Counted from the stretch's first letter, positions 22,722-33,520 are shown. The stretch is DNA of 64,000 bases from Diphasiastrum complanatum (GCA_029204225.1 CM055098.1:47030191-47094190), one strand, 5' to 3'. Notes: generated by a model from the sequence alone, not told the origin. Program-made: numbers and translations.

Positions 22722-24829
22722 AGACCAATAATTATGAGTTTTTTTTGTCACAAATCAAAAAATGTAGAAAAACAATGAGAAGTATTGAATTTATATATCA
22801 CGGCTAACAAAACATAGATGTTTTACAGCTAGAACATTCATTGTTTGACATTATGTTTTTATCAACTTGTACTAAATGCCATTCATGACGTTAAACTAGA
22901 ATTTGCATATATGTCTTACAAGAATAATGAAGTCCATCCAAGTCTCTCAATATGTTAGTTTAATGTTTGATTTAAAACGAAGGTGTTTGTCAAAAAAAAT
23001 TCATATGTAAATAGTTCGTTGTACAACTATTAGTAAATTGTAGACACGCCAGAAAAACGTGCTCTTAGTAATATACTTGTCTTGTGTAAGTATCATTGAA
23101 TTTTACAAAAGACATTTTTTAATGAAGTTTTAAATTTTGGTCAAAAATTTGTAACTTTTTAACCTCTTTTTTTTCTTATATCATTTTCATTATAGGTGTT
23201 ATCTTGTGCACCTATATTCTTGAAAACATGCACAAATATGGTGAATTTCAACGGAATGTAGGGAACATGCCAAACAGTTTTTGTTTGCACGAAATATTAC
23301 CTATTCCATATGCAACAATGATCCATTATTTTTTCTGTTATACACACCTCGACATGCAATGTAGAAATATGAACATTAGAAATAGGAATCAATAGTATGG
23401 GTTTTCAATTTGGATCTTCTCGATCTCTTGAAATTCCTATGCTCATTGTCATGTCTTTTGTTGTCTTCATGCAATATAGACAGGGGTGCTTTGAATTAGC
23501 TCCATGAGAAACGTTGAACATACACTTTAATATCTTTAGATCTCCTGCCAAATGCCACTCTATGTTGATATTGCCAATGCTTGGAACACTAAGTAGAACT
23601 CCCTCCATGTGACTTCTGATGATGACATGATATGATGTTCTACTAAATATCCATGAGAGAATGTCATGGTTTCTTTAACCACCTAGAAGAGAGACGAAAT
23701 ATTGTTGTATCATAAAATCAACATAAAAATGACTATCCATATAAAAACTGCAAAAGAGAAGCTATATTTGAAAAGCTGCCAACCACCAAATATCATTCTT
23801 TGATTGAACAATGAAGTTGAGTCCTTGCAGGTGTTCTAAATTTGAAAGACTAACTCTCTCCATATTTTGTCCCTATAATTTTTAGACTCATCTAACTTAA
23901 GAACAACTACTAGCTGGTTATTTACACTCTCATTTGTAATACCATAAAACCCGCCTATGTGATTGGATCCAAGGATTTAGGATCGGCAATAAAATATTGT
24001 TCTTCATGATAATTTTCTCCAGACAAGTGCCCAGTAAGTGGAAATTAGATTTCCTGGTACTAGCTAACGATTTAACTTTGGAGTAAGATTACTCCCAGTA
24101 AATTGAGTTAAATGGTATTTTTTTTTTTGGTTCTTCCTTTTTGACTTCAGTGTTGCAGGCTTATCCTAAATGATTTTGATGTTTAGGATCAGACAAACTA
24201 AAGTTTTTGAGATACTTGTTAAAGTGAATTAGTGGAGTAAAGGTCATAATATTTAGAGGTAGCTCTATATTCGACAAAAAAACTTATATGTCGAATATTG
24301 TAAAAGATGTACTTGAATCCAAATTTTATTGATTTATCATTAGTTTCAGACAACTTTAATGAAGTATTACTTAAGCGGTGTAGTCAAAAGGGTAGCAACC
24401 TAGCATTTGCTTGTGTCAAAGAGTTTTCGGTGCCTTCGTTGAGGGAATTTTTTGGGTGACCGAAAAATCTAACGGAGGAAGAAAATGAGACACCTAAGTA
24501 GGTAAATGTGATTGTGTTATGTAGTTTGAATTGGATAATAATCCCTATAAGAAATTTGCATAGCACTAGTTTATTGAATTTATTTTGAATATCTATAGGA
24601 CCATGAGTTAGACCCTATTTGTTAGTGGAAATTGTGACACGGAACGAGAATGACACTTGCTTCACATTTGTACTGTAAAGAGCCTTATTTCTAAGAGTTG
24701 GAACTCTTAGATGGTAGAGATTTGAGAATGATGGTACTAATCAGATGGGTTGTTTTATGTGACGGTAAAACCTTGTACAGATTCTTGTTAAGTCACAATT
24801 TTGTAAGTGGATTATTATGATCCATTAGG
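22722..24829. other. Gene-free stretch, mostly AT-rich
   Basis: No intact gene. The one feature with protein-like content is the fragment at 23608-23405, listed separately. Sequence from about 24000 may be the 5' part of the decayed chromovirus whose RT begins near 24830, but no LTR, primer-binding site or gag motif can be shown. Confidence 0.5.
23405..23608 (-). pseudogene. Possible DNA-transposon protein fragment
   Basis: A minus-strand frame of 67 codons contains NIEWHLAGDLKILKCMFNV and ANSKHPCLYCM. The pattern of a hydrophobic-Gly-Asp-Leu-Lys strand followed about 15 residues later by Ser-Lys-His-x-Cys-x2-Cys resembles a zinc-containing segment that I associate with transposon-derived proteins of uncertain class. 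No transposase catalytic residues are present and flanking sequence is broken. It could also be a random frame. Confidence 0.3.
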
Positions 24830-25650
24830 ACAAATATGGAATACTCTAGTACTTGGTGGAATAGATCTGTGCATATCTGGTATTGGAAATCCAGATAGAG
24901 GTTTTAAAATCTCTGAATTATAGGATATCGCGGTTAAAGATCTTTTTGAAGGAATTGTATTCCTTGTACCATTTTGGATATAGATATTGGATATCTATTG
25001 GTTATACTTCAGTTAATTTGAATTCTTAATGGTTCCTTTTGGTTTCTGATGAATACGCTTGGGTTATTTCAACTGTTTATGAACGAGATTTGATGATATT
25101 GTCATCTACAATGAGAAACTTAAGGAAATGGAAAAATCAATAGTAGGAGGTATTTTTCTGAAAATGGTTGAAGATCAAATCCTATGTTGGATATTGGTTG
25201 GTCAGATAATCTTTTTGATTTTCTGGTGATTAGATCTAATAGCAAAGAGCTTTCTTGGAGATAAAACTGATGGTATGGGACATCAGTGATTTCAAAAGGA
25301 AATTCTTATGCGAGAATGATCTATAGACCAGTGGTTAGTATTTATATTTGTGGTAATACTAGCAGTTGGAACCATTGGTTAATCTTGTTTAGGGTATTTG
25401 GAGAGGTTATGAGAAATTGATCTGGATCCCTCAATGTTATCTCATAAATTCCAAATTGGAAACTTAAAAGCTTTTTTTTGTTTGTTAAATTAAACCTCTA
25501 CTTTTTTGAAAATTTCTTAAATATGAGACAATTGATGTTTTCAATTGATTAAGTGGAAATTAGACTTCTTGAGCCCAAAAGATTATTCTGTTGGATACTC
25601 ATTACTGACTTTTTCAAATCTTTGATATCTTATACATTGTCTCCTGAGAA
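24830..25650 (+). pseudogene. Chromovirus RT/RNase H remnant
   Basis: In shifting plus-strand frames one can read LMVPFGF near 25027, NTLGLFQLFMNEI, then DDIVIYNEKLKE (about 25093-25128). These correspond to the gypsy RT block ending in the YxDD active site, with a decayed FW..ITFLDFLVI-like segment after it. No frame is open for long. It is taken as the upstream half of the chromovirus whose chromodomain and 3' LTR lie at 35.6-36.3 kb, split by the gypsy element between them. Confidence 0.5.
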
Positions 25651-25904
25651 CTTTTTTTTATCAAAATTATGGAATTTCTTTTGAAAGGGGGGGGAGAAAA
25701 TGATAGGAATAAGACTTTTATGGGATCAACCAGTTATGTCGATTTCTTTTGTGGAATTCGATACGTGTGCAATGGTGGAATTTAGTATATGTGCAATGGT
25801 GGAACTATCCATTGGAAATAGAAGAAATCTCTAGTGATTGTTTTGAATGATCTGGAATTAGAGGAGTTTTGGGAGTTTTGAGCTGTTAGATATTCATATA
25901 ATGT

Positions 25905-26700
25905 ACCCATAGATTCCGGATCTAGTGTAAATATAATGACTGAAGAAACAGCATATGAATTAGGCATTCATCATAGAATAGCACCCACTTTAAGACATTT
26001 AAGGTTAGTTGATGCAACTAAAAGATCACCAATAGGAGAACTATCTCAGGTTACAATTTATATTGGAGACCATAAGTTTCTTATGGATTTTATAATATTA
26101 AAAACTACGAGACAATTGTCATATAGAGTGTGATTAGGATGACCATGGCTCTAGCAGGCCGATGTTATAACCCACTAGAAGAAAAAGGAGATTACCTTTA
26201 GAGACCAGATGGAGACACCGACAGGAAAAAGTCATAAAAGAATTTCCATATAATGGGAAAAAGATAAGTACGAAGGTGAGACACCTACATCTTCCTCAAG
26301 CTATACTTCGGAGAAAGACGGGCTTCAGTCAGTAGGGACTGAGGAAGGGGAGAGGTTAGTTACATTAAGAATACCTGCATACAGTAATAGAGTAGAATAT
26401 GTAGATAGAGGAGATTGTGGAGTTCTAGAGATTAGTGCGATCATAGGAGATCAGACCATAGATAGAATACTAATAGGCTCAGGATCTAGTATCAATCTAG
26501 TAACAAAAACAATGGTTAAAGAATTAGGATTAGAAAACCAGATACAATCTATCACTTATCATGAAAGCCATTTAGCAAACGCGACTAAATGTATACCAGT
26601 AGATGAGAAGGTATTAACGTAGTTATAGAGACAGAGACGTTTGTTATGAATTTCCTTGTCATAAATCCAGTAGATACACCACCTATTCGATATTATTTGG
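25905..26700 (+). pseudogene. Two consecutive retropepsin-like domains
   Basis: The first domain (about 25905-26180) shows IDSGSSVNIMTEETAYELG and, after two stops, an LG-stop-PWL stretch matching the usual LGRPWL end. A linker with TSSSSYTSEKDG follows. The second (about 26430-26700) shows LIGSGSSINLVTKTMVKELG and HLANATKCIP, homologous to the first but with Gly where the catalytic Asp should be. Retropepsins release gag and pol proteins; the second copy could not do so. Stops after VLT and further on break the link to RT. Confidence 0.75.
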
Positions 26701-26794
26701 AAGACCATATCAAGCAGATGCTATTATAAATTGGTCTAACAAACAGATATTTTTTTCAAGTATTCTCACAACCAGTCCAATAGGGGGTTACCTT

Positions 26795-29482
26795 TTGAGA
26801 TGGGATGAGGAGTTAGCTAGACCTGCTGAATCATGGATCAATTTCATAGAATGCTATGAGATTAATGAGGAAGTAGAAATACCGACAACATCCGAGTCAA
26901 GAGAAGTTTCGGGTGGAACCAGAGCAAGTCTGACCGAGGGGATGGTAGATAAAACAGATTATGTAGAAATAGAAATTAATAAAGGTAAGACTTTGAATCT
27001 ATATAAACACCAATCAGACCAAGAACATGAAGAGTATATATTGCTTCTTCAAAAATACCAAAATGTGTTTGCTTGGTCGATGGATGATTTAATAGGTATA
27101 CCAGTTAAATGGGGTGAACATAGAATAGATCTCATTCAGGGAACAATACCTGTTAGGCAACGCCAATATAGATTGAATCCAAAGTACTCCTTATTAGTAA
27201 AAGAAGAATTAGATAGATGTCTTAGAGCGGGTATTATATATCTTGTTCTAAGCAATGAGTGGGTGTCACCAATAGTTATAGTACCTAAGAAGAAGACGGG
27301 CAAGATTAGAGTTTGTCAGGATTTTAGAAAACTAAATGTTGCCACAGCAAAAGATTATCATCCTCTACTGTATACAGATACCATTCTTGACCAGTTAGCT
27401 GGACATGAACGTTATAGTTTTTTAGATGGATTCTCAGGTTATAACCAAGTTTTTATAAAAGAGGAAGATAGATCCAAAACTACTTTCACCACTGATTGGG
27501 GGACATACGCATATACGCGAATGCCCTTTGGTCTTTGTAATGCACCTGCCACATTCCAATGTATGATGACAAATATTTTTCAAAATCTTTTAAGAAAGTT
27601 TTTAGAAATTTTTATGGATGACTTTTGTGTCTATTCATCAACTAAAAACCATTTAGATGCATTAGAGAAAACATCGAGAAGATGTCAAGAGACATCTCTC
27701 AAACTGCATCCAGCTAAGTGTTACTTTGGGATGAGGGAAGGCATCCTTTTAGAGCATAAAATTTTGAAGGATGGTATACAAGCCGACATCAAAAAAATAA
27801 AAAAGATTTTAGAATTATTAGAACCAACCAATTTAAGAGAGCTTAGAGGTTTTCTAGGACATGTAGGTTACTATTGGAGGATAATTAAAGATTATGCTAT
27901 AATAGTAACTCCCTTAACAAGTTCACTAAAAAAATCTATTGAGTACCATTGGACACAGGACCATCAGCAAGCTTTTGATCAATTGAAACAGTCATTAGCA
28001 GAAGCCACTGGGGTTAGACCTCCAAATTGGGCTAAAAAGTTCCATGTATATGTAGACACATCATCTTTTGCGATAGGTGTGGTGCTTAGTCAGAAAGATG
28101 ACCAAAATATAGATTATCCAATTTACTATGTGAGAAGGCAACTCGCTACATCAGAAAAGAATTATTCCGCTATAGAGCGAGAAGCACTAGGGATGATTTA
28201 TTCAGTAAAGAAATTTAGACATTACCTTTTAGGATACCCTTTTGTTTTTCATGTAGATCATTACGCATTAAAATATTTAGTGAATAAACCTGATCTTTTG
28301 GGTAGAATAGCTAGATGGGTATTATTATTAGATGAGTTTAATTATGAAGTAGAATTAAGAAGAGGCAAGGATCATCAAAATGCCGACTATATATCCCACC
28401 TCCAAACAAAAAATCAACTAGAACCCATTTCTGATGAATTTCCAGATGAACATATAATGCGTATTCAATCAAAAACATCAATTTATAGGGACGTTATTAA
28501 TTTTTTACAGGACCAGATATATCCTGAACATTTTAATAAACAACAAAAAACTATTTTTCTTTCTAAGGTAGGACCTTACACGATTGTGAATAGTATATTG
28601 TATAAATTAGGAGTTGACGATAGTCTCCGCCGATGTTTAGAACCAACCGAGACAACCGCTGTAATAAGTGCATTACATGAGGAAGATTTGGGGGGTCACT
28701 ATGTTCTTAAAAACACTGCCAAAAATTTTTTCAATGCTAAATATTGGTGGCCTACCGTCTATAGAGATGTTAAATTCATTAAAAAATGTGACGCATGTCA
28801 GAGGATGGGGAAACCCAGCTTCGCAACACATTGGCTGCTTACTCCAATTATTCTCTTAGCACCCTTTGAGAAGTGGAGGATAGATTTTGTAGGGCCTATT
28901 AAACCGGTCACGCGTAAAACTCGTCGTCGTTACATACTCGTTGCCACAGACTATGCTACCAAGATGGTAGAGGCCAAAGCCACAATTAGGAATGATGCTA
29001 AGACTGTAGCAAAGTTTTTATTCCAAAACATTATCACACGATATGGTTGTCCCTTAGAACTCGTTAGCGATAGGGGAACCCATTTCCTTAATCAGACCAT
29101 AGAAGCCATGTTGTCATATTTTTCTATTACACATCGTCAAACCACTCCATATAATTCAAAAGCAAATGGGCTTACAGAGCGGACAAATGGAATTCTATGT
29201 AAAATTTTGAATAAAGTAACGGAAACACATTCTTCTGATTGGGATCAGAAGTTACCATCTGTCTTATGGGCATATAGAACTGCTGAAAAGATTACAACTA
29301 GGCAGACTCCATACTATCTTGTGTATGGAATGCATCCCATACTACTGATAGAATTCAAAGTTTTGACGTTTCGCATTAGTAATAAAGAGCGAATGGATGA
29401 ACACGATAGTCTTCGGGAGTGGATGATTTCTTTGACGCAACTGGAAGAGGATTGTCGTCTTTCATTAATCGAGACTGAATGA
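26795..29482 (+). CDS. Gypsy RT-RNase H-integrase polyprotein
   Basis: 895 codons are open. RT: SPIVIVPKKKTGKIRVCQDF, FLDGFSGYNQ and the active site FMDDF at residues 273-277. RNase H follows: VYVDTSSFAIGVVL, NYSAIEREALGMIY and a VDH in place of the usual TDH. The integrase zinc region has HEEDLGGHY and CDACQ. The integrase core has D697 (RIDFVGP), D759 (VSDRG) and E795 (NGLTERTNG), spaced 62 and 35 as in working enzymes. The Met at 26795 is the first after an upstream stop and is not a natural start; the polyprotein normally begins in protease. The frame ends at a TGA (29480-29482), beyond which the integrase tail continues. It is strikingly intact compared with the flanking elements, so the element is either young or was recently active. 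Confidence 0.9.
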   Translation: MRWDEELARPAESWINFIECYEINEEVEIPTTSESREVSGGTRASLTEGMVDKTDYVEIEINKGKTLNLYKHQSDQEHEEYILLLQKYQNVFAWSMDDLIGIPVKWGEHRIDLIQGTIPVRQRQYRLNPKYSLLVKEELDRCLRAGIIYLVLSNEWVSPIVIVPKKKTGKIRVCQDFRKLNVATAKDYHPLLYTDTILDQLAGHERYSFLDGFSGYNQVFIKEEDRSKTTFTTDWGTYAYTRMPFGLCNAPATFQCMMTNIFQNLLRKFLEIFMDDFCVYSSTKNHLDALEKTSRRCQETSLKLHPAKCYFGMREGILLEHKILKDGIQADIKKIKKILELLEPTNLRELRGFLGHVGYYWRIIKDYAIIVTPLTSSLKKSIEYHWTQDHQQAFDQLKQSLAEATGVRPPNWAKKFHVYVDTSSFAIGVVLSQKDDQNIDYPIYYVRRQLATSEKNYSAIEREALGMIYSVKKFRHYLLGYPFVFHVDHYALKYLVNKPDLLGRIARWVLLLDEFNYEVELRRGKDHQNADYISHLQTKNQLEPISDEFPDEHIMRIQSKTSIYRDVINFLQDQIYPEHFNKQQKTIFLSKVGPYTIVNSILYKLGVDDSLRRCLEPTETTAVISALHEEDLGGHYVLKNTAKNFFNAKYWWPTVYRDVKFIKKCDACQRMGKPSFATHWLLTPIILLAPFEKWRIDFVGPIKPVTRKTRRRYILVATDYATKMVEAKATIRNDAKTVAKFLFQNIITRYGCPLELVSDRGTHFLNQTIEAMLSYFSITHRQTTPYNSKANGLTERTNGILCKILNKVTETHSSDWDQKLPSVLWAYRTAEKITTRQTPYYLVYGMHPILLIEFKVLTFRISNKERMDEHDSLREWMISLTQLEEDCRLSLIETE

Positions 29483-29727
29483 GTTCAGAATAAAATAAAA
29501 GAAATTTTTGATCAATCCATCAAGAAAATAAAAATTAAACAAGGGAACTATGTGTTTCTGTATGATAACAAACACATGTTTTTTCCTGAAAAATTACATA
29601 CTAGATGGATGGGACTGTATAAAGTTATAGAAGTTTTTAATAATGGATCACTTCAGTTAGCTGATCTCCAAAGACATTTACTTGACACTCAAGTAAATGG
29701 TTCAAGGGTGAAGCGCTACTATGACTA
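29483..29727 (+). pseudogene. Integrase C-terminal tail beyond a stop
   Basis: Same frame as the polyprotein: VQNKIKEIFDQSIKKIKIKQ, YVFLYDNK, LHTRWMGLYKVIEVFNNGS and VNGSRVKRYYD, then stop at 29727. The HTRWMGLYKV stretch is the GPY/F-type module of gypsy integrases. A single TGA separates it from the main frame. Confidence 0.8.
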
Positions 29728-30097
29728 ATGTCCGATACATTAGTTTTTGAAGGCCGTCATTTTTTGTCCAATTTTTTTTTTTTTTTTACCGAAGTATTAG
29801 CAAAAATGCCGAAACTAGTTTACATTTTAGCGCACTACATTGGAATTTACCATTTTAGAAATATGAAAATTGCGACACTTACCTTCGCATTCTTCGGGAT
29901 TTTCTACCTTCCGACACCTTCGCAATTTTCGCATAATAATTTTCGCTTTGATTTACCAAGCAAAGCATTCATGTATTTTGTTTATTTATTTATTTATTTT
30001 TGTTTTCAGGACTAGACACTTTATTATTGAGTATGTACCTTCAAAACAAAGGACACGCTTCCATTTAATACCATAATACGCAACCTCAAACACTTCA
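29728..30097 (+). promoter_or_regulatory. Spacer between pol and extra block
   Basis: Non-coding. It holds a poly-T run (29769-29787) and repeated motifs of the TTAGCAAAAATGCCGAA, ACCTTCGCATTCTTCGGG and ACACCTTCGCAATTTTCGC type. The end is a pyrimidine-rich stretch with TTTTTGTTTTCAG at 29997-30009, which reads as a strong splice acceptor. The extra gene block starts within 200 bp. I infer an intron and/or promoter used to express that block, as spliced env-like mRNAs are in some gypsy lineages. Confidence 0.45.
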
Positions 30098-30197
30098 GTT
30101 GTTGTCGCTACCACTTTCCATCACTCTTGCTCTCCGAATTGCGAATTGTTGCGATCAAGCTCTTGTCTGCCATCGCTCGTTTACATCTGCAAGCACT

Positions 30198-31900
30198 ATG
30201 GCGATTGTATTCCAAACGCACCCAAAGCCAGTGATACTAGTATTACAACCACTAGCTTTTCGAGCGCGAATTGAAGATCTTCTTCAATTCAATCCATCAG
30301 TATTTCTTACTGATTTATGTTATGAGCTGATCCGCAATTTGGACGAAATAGAAGGACATATTTCCACAACTGTCCACAATCAAGAGATTGTTATCACAGA
30401 GGAGTTTTACTGTCGTGCCTTAGAATTGCCTATGGATGGCAGTATGCCAGCTACTAAACCAGATTTCATTGTAGAGAGCGGAGCTTTTCAAGAACAGGCT
30501 TATCTTGAGAAACGAGGATACAAACTCTCTTACATAAGAGACCCCAATCTCAAGAGCTTCGTTCGATTTGCTCTTGCTTCTATCTTCTTACCAGAGCAAG
30601 AGTACACAGTTTCAAATACCAATATGGGATATTTGTTGAGAGCTTTAAATGGAGAACAGATTGCCTTTGCACAGATTGCTTTCAAGCAATTTTATAAATT
30701 AATAAAAGTAATCAGTTCTCCAGGCTGGGTCAGCAGATGGGCATTTTATGTATGCATGCTGGTGTGTTGACAGTGCAGGAGGATATTAGGATTGCACCAG
30801 TACTACCAGAGCTAGCCCCATCAATTGAGGTGGAATCCCAAATGCAGACATCAAAGGCAACCACTGTAGTAGCCACATCACCATCATTATCATCATCATC
30901 ATCATCATCATCAAGTCAAGGGAGCATGGTGAGGATGACTTTGCCATCATTCCAGTACACACCACTGTCCAGCAAAGAAGAAAATAGTAATGCGGAAGAG
31001 GAGGCGGAGGACATTGTTGATCAGGAGCATAATCAAGCTGAAATACCACAAGAGCCGGAACCACAAGGAGCAGAACAACTTTCTGATGACTAGCAAGGCA
31101 GCGAAAGCGACGTCGAGGAACCAATCCTCGATGCCAAGTTATATCAAAAGGTTTTTGAAACACTACTGCCAGATACTCGGACAGCTATTCAGCATCTTGC
31201 TAGCTTGGAGAAGGTATCCAGGAAGTTGGGGTACAAGTATGAAAGAGTCCGAGCAGACCTCACCCAAAAAGATACAGAGCTGAGCGAAACAAAGGCTGAG
31301 TTGGCCTACATAAATGAGGAGCTTGAAGTAGCCAATGCGGAGTTGAGTAGAAAAGATACAGAGCTTAAAGCAGCGAAAGGAAGGCAGGATGCCACGCTCG
31401 AAGTGTTGAAAGAAATGGAAGAGCAGTCCAACGCCTTCGAAAGTGAGAACATACTACTTAAACAACAACTTCAGACCCTGCAGGCTTCTTTGCAGGAGGA
31501 GAGACGAGTGTGAACTACTCTTCAGAGTAGCAATGCGGAGCTGAGCAATGAACTCAACAGTGCTCAAGAATCAATTGCCCAACTGCAAAATTCTGTAGAA
31601 ATGTTAAAGAAAGACAATCAAATATACAAGAAACAGGCCGAAGAGGCAATACTATGGCGAATCAACGCCAAAGTCACACTCGGTGCCTGCATATCTCATG
31701 GTAGGTACCGAATTGATCTGGTAGCATGGAAGGGAATCCAAGAGAGGATGATCCAGACCTTCCAGATGCAATATCTGCAGCCGCAGATGATTGCTTATGA
31801 GAAGCCGAAGGATCAGGCCAAATGTAGATTTCTGATGCGGAAGAACCAGTGCAAGGACAAGATCAGGAGACGTAGACAGATGAGCCAACACCAGTAATGT
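30198..31900 (+). pseudogene. Extra post-integrase block: N-domain, linker, coiled coil
   Basis: From MAIVFQTHPKPV at 30198 an open frame (to 30770) encodes a globular domain: LAFRARIEDLLQFNPSVFL, HNQEIVITEEFYCRALELPM and NTNMGYLLRALNGEQIAFAQ. The 'IVITEEFYCRALELPMDG' pattern recalls the plant mobile domain and related retroelement domains (inference). After one frameshift at about 30740 a second frame gives a Ser-rich and acidic linker (30840-31090), a TAG at 31091, then a coiled coil (ELSETKAELAYINEELEVAN and similar) with a TGA at 31511, running to about 31700. Both stops are explained by single C-to-T changes (CAG, CGA). Another frameshift near 31745 leads to the C-terminal frame. Confidence 0.7.
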
Positions 31901-32910
31901 CAGAAAGGCAGATCCTGAGAGATCAAGAAACACAGACTGAAATCAAGGATGTTGTAGAGGTACAAGTTACTGAAGACCAACCTGAGACGTTAAGCATCAT
32001 TCCATACCAAGCCCAAGCGTCACCAAGTGGAGCAGTTGTAAAGAAAACCAAGATTGTCTACTCACTACTAAGGTCAGAATTTCAGACATTTCATCAGGAA
32101 CTGACATTTTTTATTCCACCTTTTTATAGTCCAGAACTCCAATGGAGAATGGATTACCTTTTTTCACCTAAACTTTTTGGTTACACAAAAGAACAATGGG
32201 AGAACTCTTGGACTTTTTCTAACATAAATACTTTATGGTCTAGACTAACTGTATATAAAAAAGGAATCCTCGCCCTTGCCATTGTTCAGAACAAGTTCAA
32301 TGTGCAAACTAACTATATTCATGTGGTCGTAGGATCCTTGTATATATACAGCTTAGAATACCTAAGAACATTTGAAAATAATATTTTTCCAGCATTGGAT
32401 GAGTATTTGAATAAGTTAGAATCAATTAACATTTTTGATGTGAAAGAAGTTGTTTCTAACTCTAAATCAGTTTCTTCCCGAGTTACTCAGTTCTTATTCC
32501 CTGATCTGTGGGAAATCTACACATATTGGGAAACTAACTATTCTCGATATCTGGAGGAGGTAAAAGCAAATAATATACTTCTCTCCACTAACCCAATAAC
32601 TAGACCATATTATACTTACAGCCATGTAAATATTGCTTCTCTCATTTCGTATGCCCTCCTGTCTGTTCAACAACTGTATATTAAAGCGAAATTTCCCGAA
32701 TATACATATGCAGCCCTTTCACCAACTGTCCCTTCTGCCGAGATGTCTGAAATCCTGACCGATGATAGTTGGTATACACTCCTTGTTAATAATACATTAA
32801 TTGATAACCCCCTTGCACCAATCGGTAATCAAGGAATGGGTGGTTATCCAAATTTGTCATTCCAAGAAGACTACAACCAGAAGAACAACTATTTCCTGGC
32901 AACAAAATGA
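31897..32910 (+). CDS. Extra block C-terminal protein, unknown
   Basis: 337 codons are open. The first 50 residues are polar (MSERQILRDQETQTEIKDVV). The rest is a Phe/Tyr/Trp-rich, apparently helical domain: FQTFHQELTFFIPPFYSPEL, YIHVVVGSLYIYSLEYLRTF, VTQFLFPDLWEIYTYWETNY and SHVNIASLISYALLSVQQLY. No transmembrane segment or signal peptide is convincing, so it is not a typical envelope protein. It probably belongs to the same large frame as the coiled coil upstream, with a frameshift between. After the stop the sequence could encode a basic tail (SRKRQRKI). Its function is unknown; I recognise no family. Confidence 0.6.
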   Translation: MSERQILRDQETQTEIKDVVEVQVTEDQPETLSIIPYQAQASPSGAVVKKTKIVYSLLRSEFQTFHQELTFFIPPFYSPELQWRMDYLFSPKLFGYTKEQWENSWTFSNINTLWSRLTVYKKGILALAIVQNKFNVQTNYIHVVVGSLYIYSLEYLRTFENNIFPALDEYLNKLESINIFDVKEVVSNSKSVSSRVTQFLFPDLWEIYTYWETNYSRYLEEVKANNILLSTNPITRPYYTYSHVNIASLISYALLSVQQLYIKAKFPEYTYAALSPTVPSAEMSEILTDDSWYTLLVNNTLIDNPLAPIGNQGMGGYPNLSFQEDYNQKNNYFLATK

Positions 32911-33036
32911 CTGACATTGGAGCAAGAAAATGAAGAGAATGAAGCCCGAGCCAAGGCTATTTTCCACAGCAAGCCAGCTAGCCGAAAGCGACAAAGAAAG
33001 ATATAAATCAGATTGTTTGCGAGCTGCTGCACAACT

Positions 33037-33049
33037 GAGGAAGGGGATA
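33037..33049 (+). other. Polypurine tract, plus gypsy element
   Basis: GAGGAAGGGGATA directly before LTR start TGTGGAGTC. Confidence 0.8.
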
Positions 33050-33520
33050 TGTGGAGTCTTATGATCTCACATTATCCAGATTTTGTCATATATTGTAAAA
33101 AATTTCAATTTTCATATATATAAAATGTGCTATAGTGCCTAAATACATGTAAAGGCCTATTTCACACTTTGTAAATTCATATTTTGAGTAGAAGTTGCGA
33201 CGTTCTAAAGAGACACAATAGAAGTTTAGAACCGACATTTGATGGTTCGTAAGCAACATTGAGGCTGAAGAACATTCCTATAAGGATAGCACTATGTGCC
33301 ATTTCTACGCAGAGCTGAGTATCAATAGAGAGCGAAGAGCAAGTCCTTATAGTTTGAACATTCTTTCCTTCTGTTATCTCTCACAGAATTACTTCTTATC
33401 ATTTGTGCAAACACACTCTGTATGATCTGTGATTGATTGTGATACTGTTCTGTTTGCGTCACACACATCTCTTAATTTATACTGAATTTCAGTTACTCTA
33501 ACACGGATTTTCAGGCGACA
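33050..33520 (+). repeat. 3' LTR of plus gypsy element
   Basis: It starts TGTGGAGTCTTATGATCTC and ends TTTTCAGGCGACA, 471 bp, with a TATA-rich stretch near 33112-33124. No matching 5' LTR was found before 25.9 kb, so boundaries rest on the polypurine tract and the terminal CA. Confidence 0.65.

Larger units (their letters stand above)
25905..33520 (+). mobile_element. OTA-like gypsy element (plus), 5' truncated
   Basis: In order: two protease-like domains, a long RT-RNase H-integrase frame, an integrase tail after one stop, a non-coding spacer, a large extra gene block, a polypurine tract and a 3' LTR. RT motifs FLDGFSGYNQ and MPFGLCNAPATFQ with no chromodomain point to the non-chromovirus (Athila/Tat/Ogre) side of gypsy; exact lineage is not determined. 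No 5' LTR, primer-binding site or gag was found. The element lies inside a decayed chromovirus. Confidence 0.85.

Noticed and set aside
30786..31163. Minus-strand frame with a run of Met
   Set aside because: It is the shadow of the TCA repeat coding for poly-Ser on the plus strand in the extra block.
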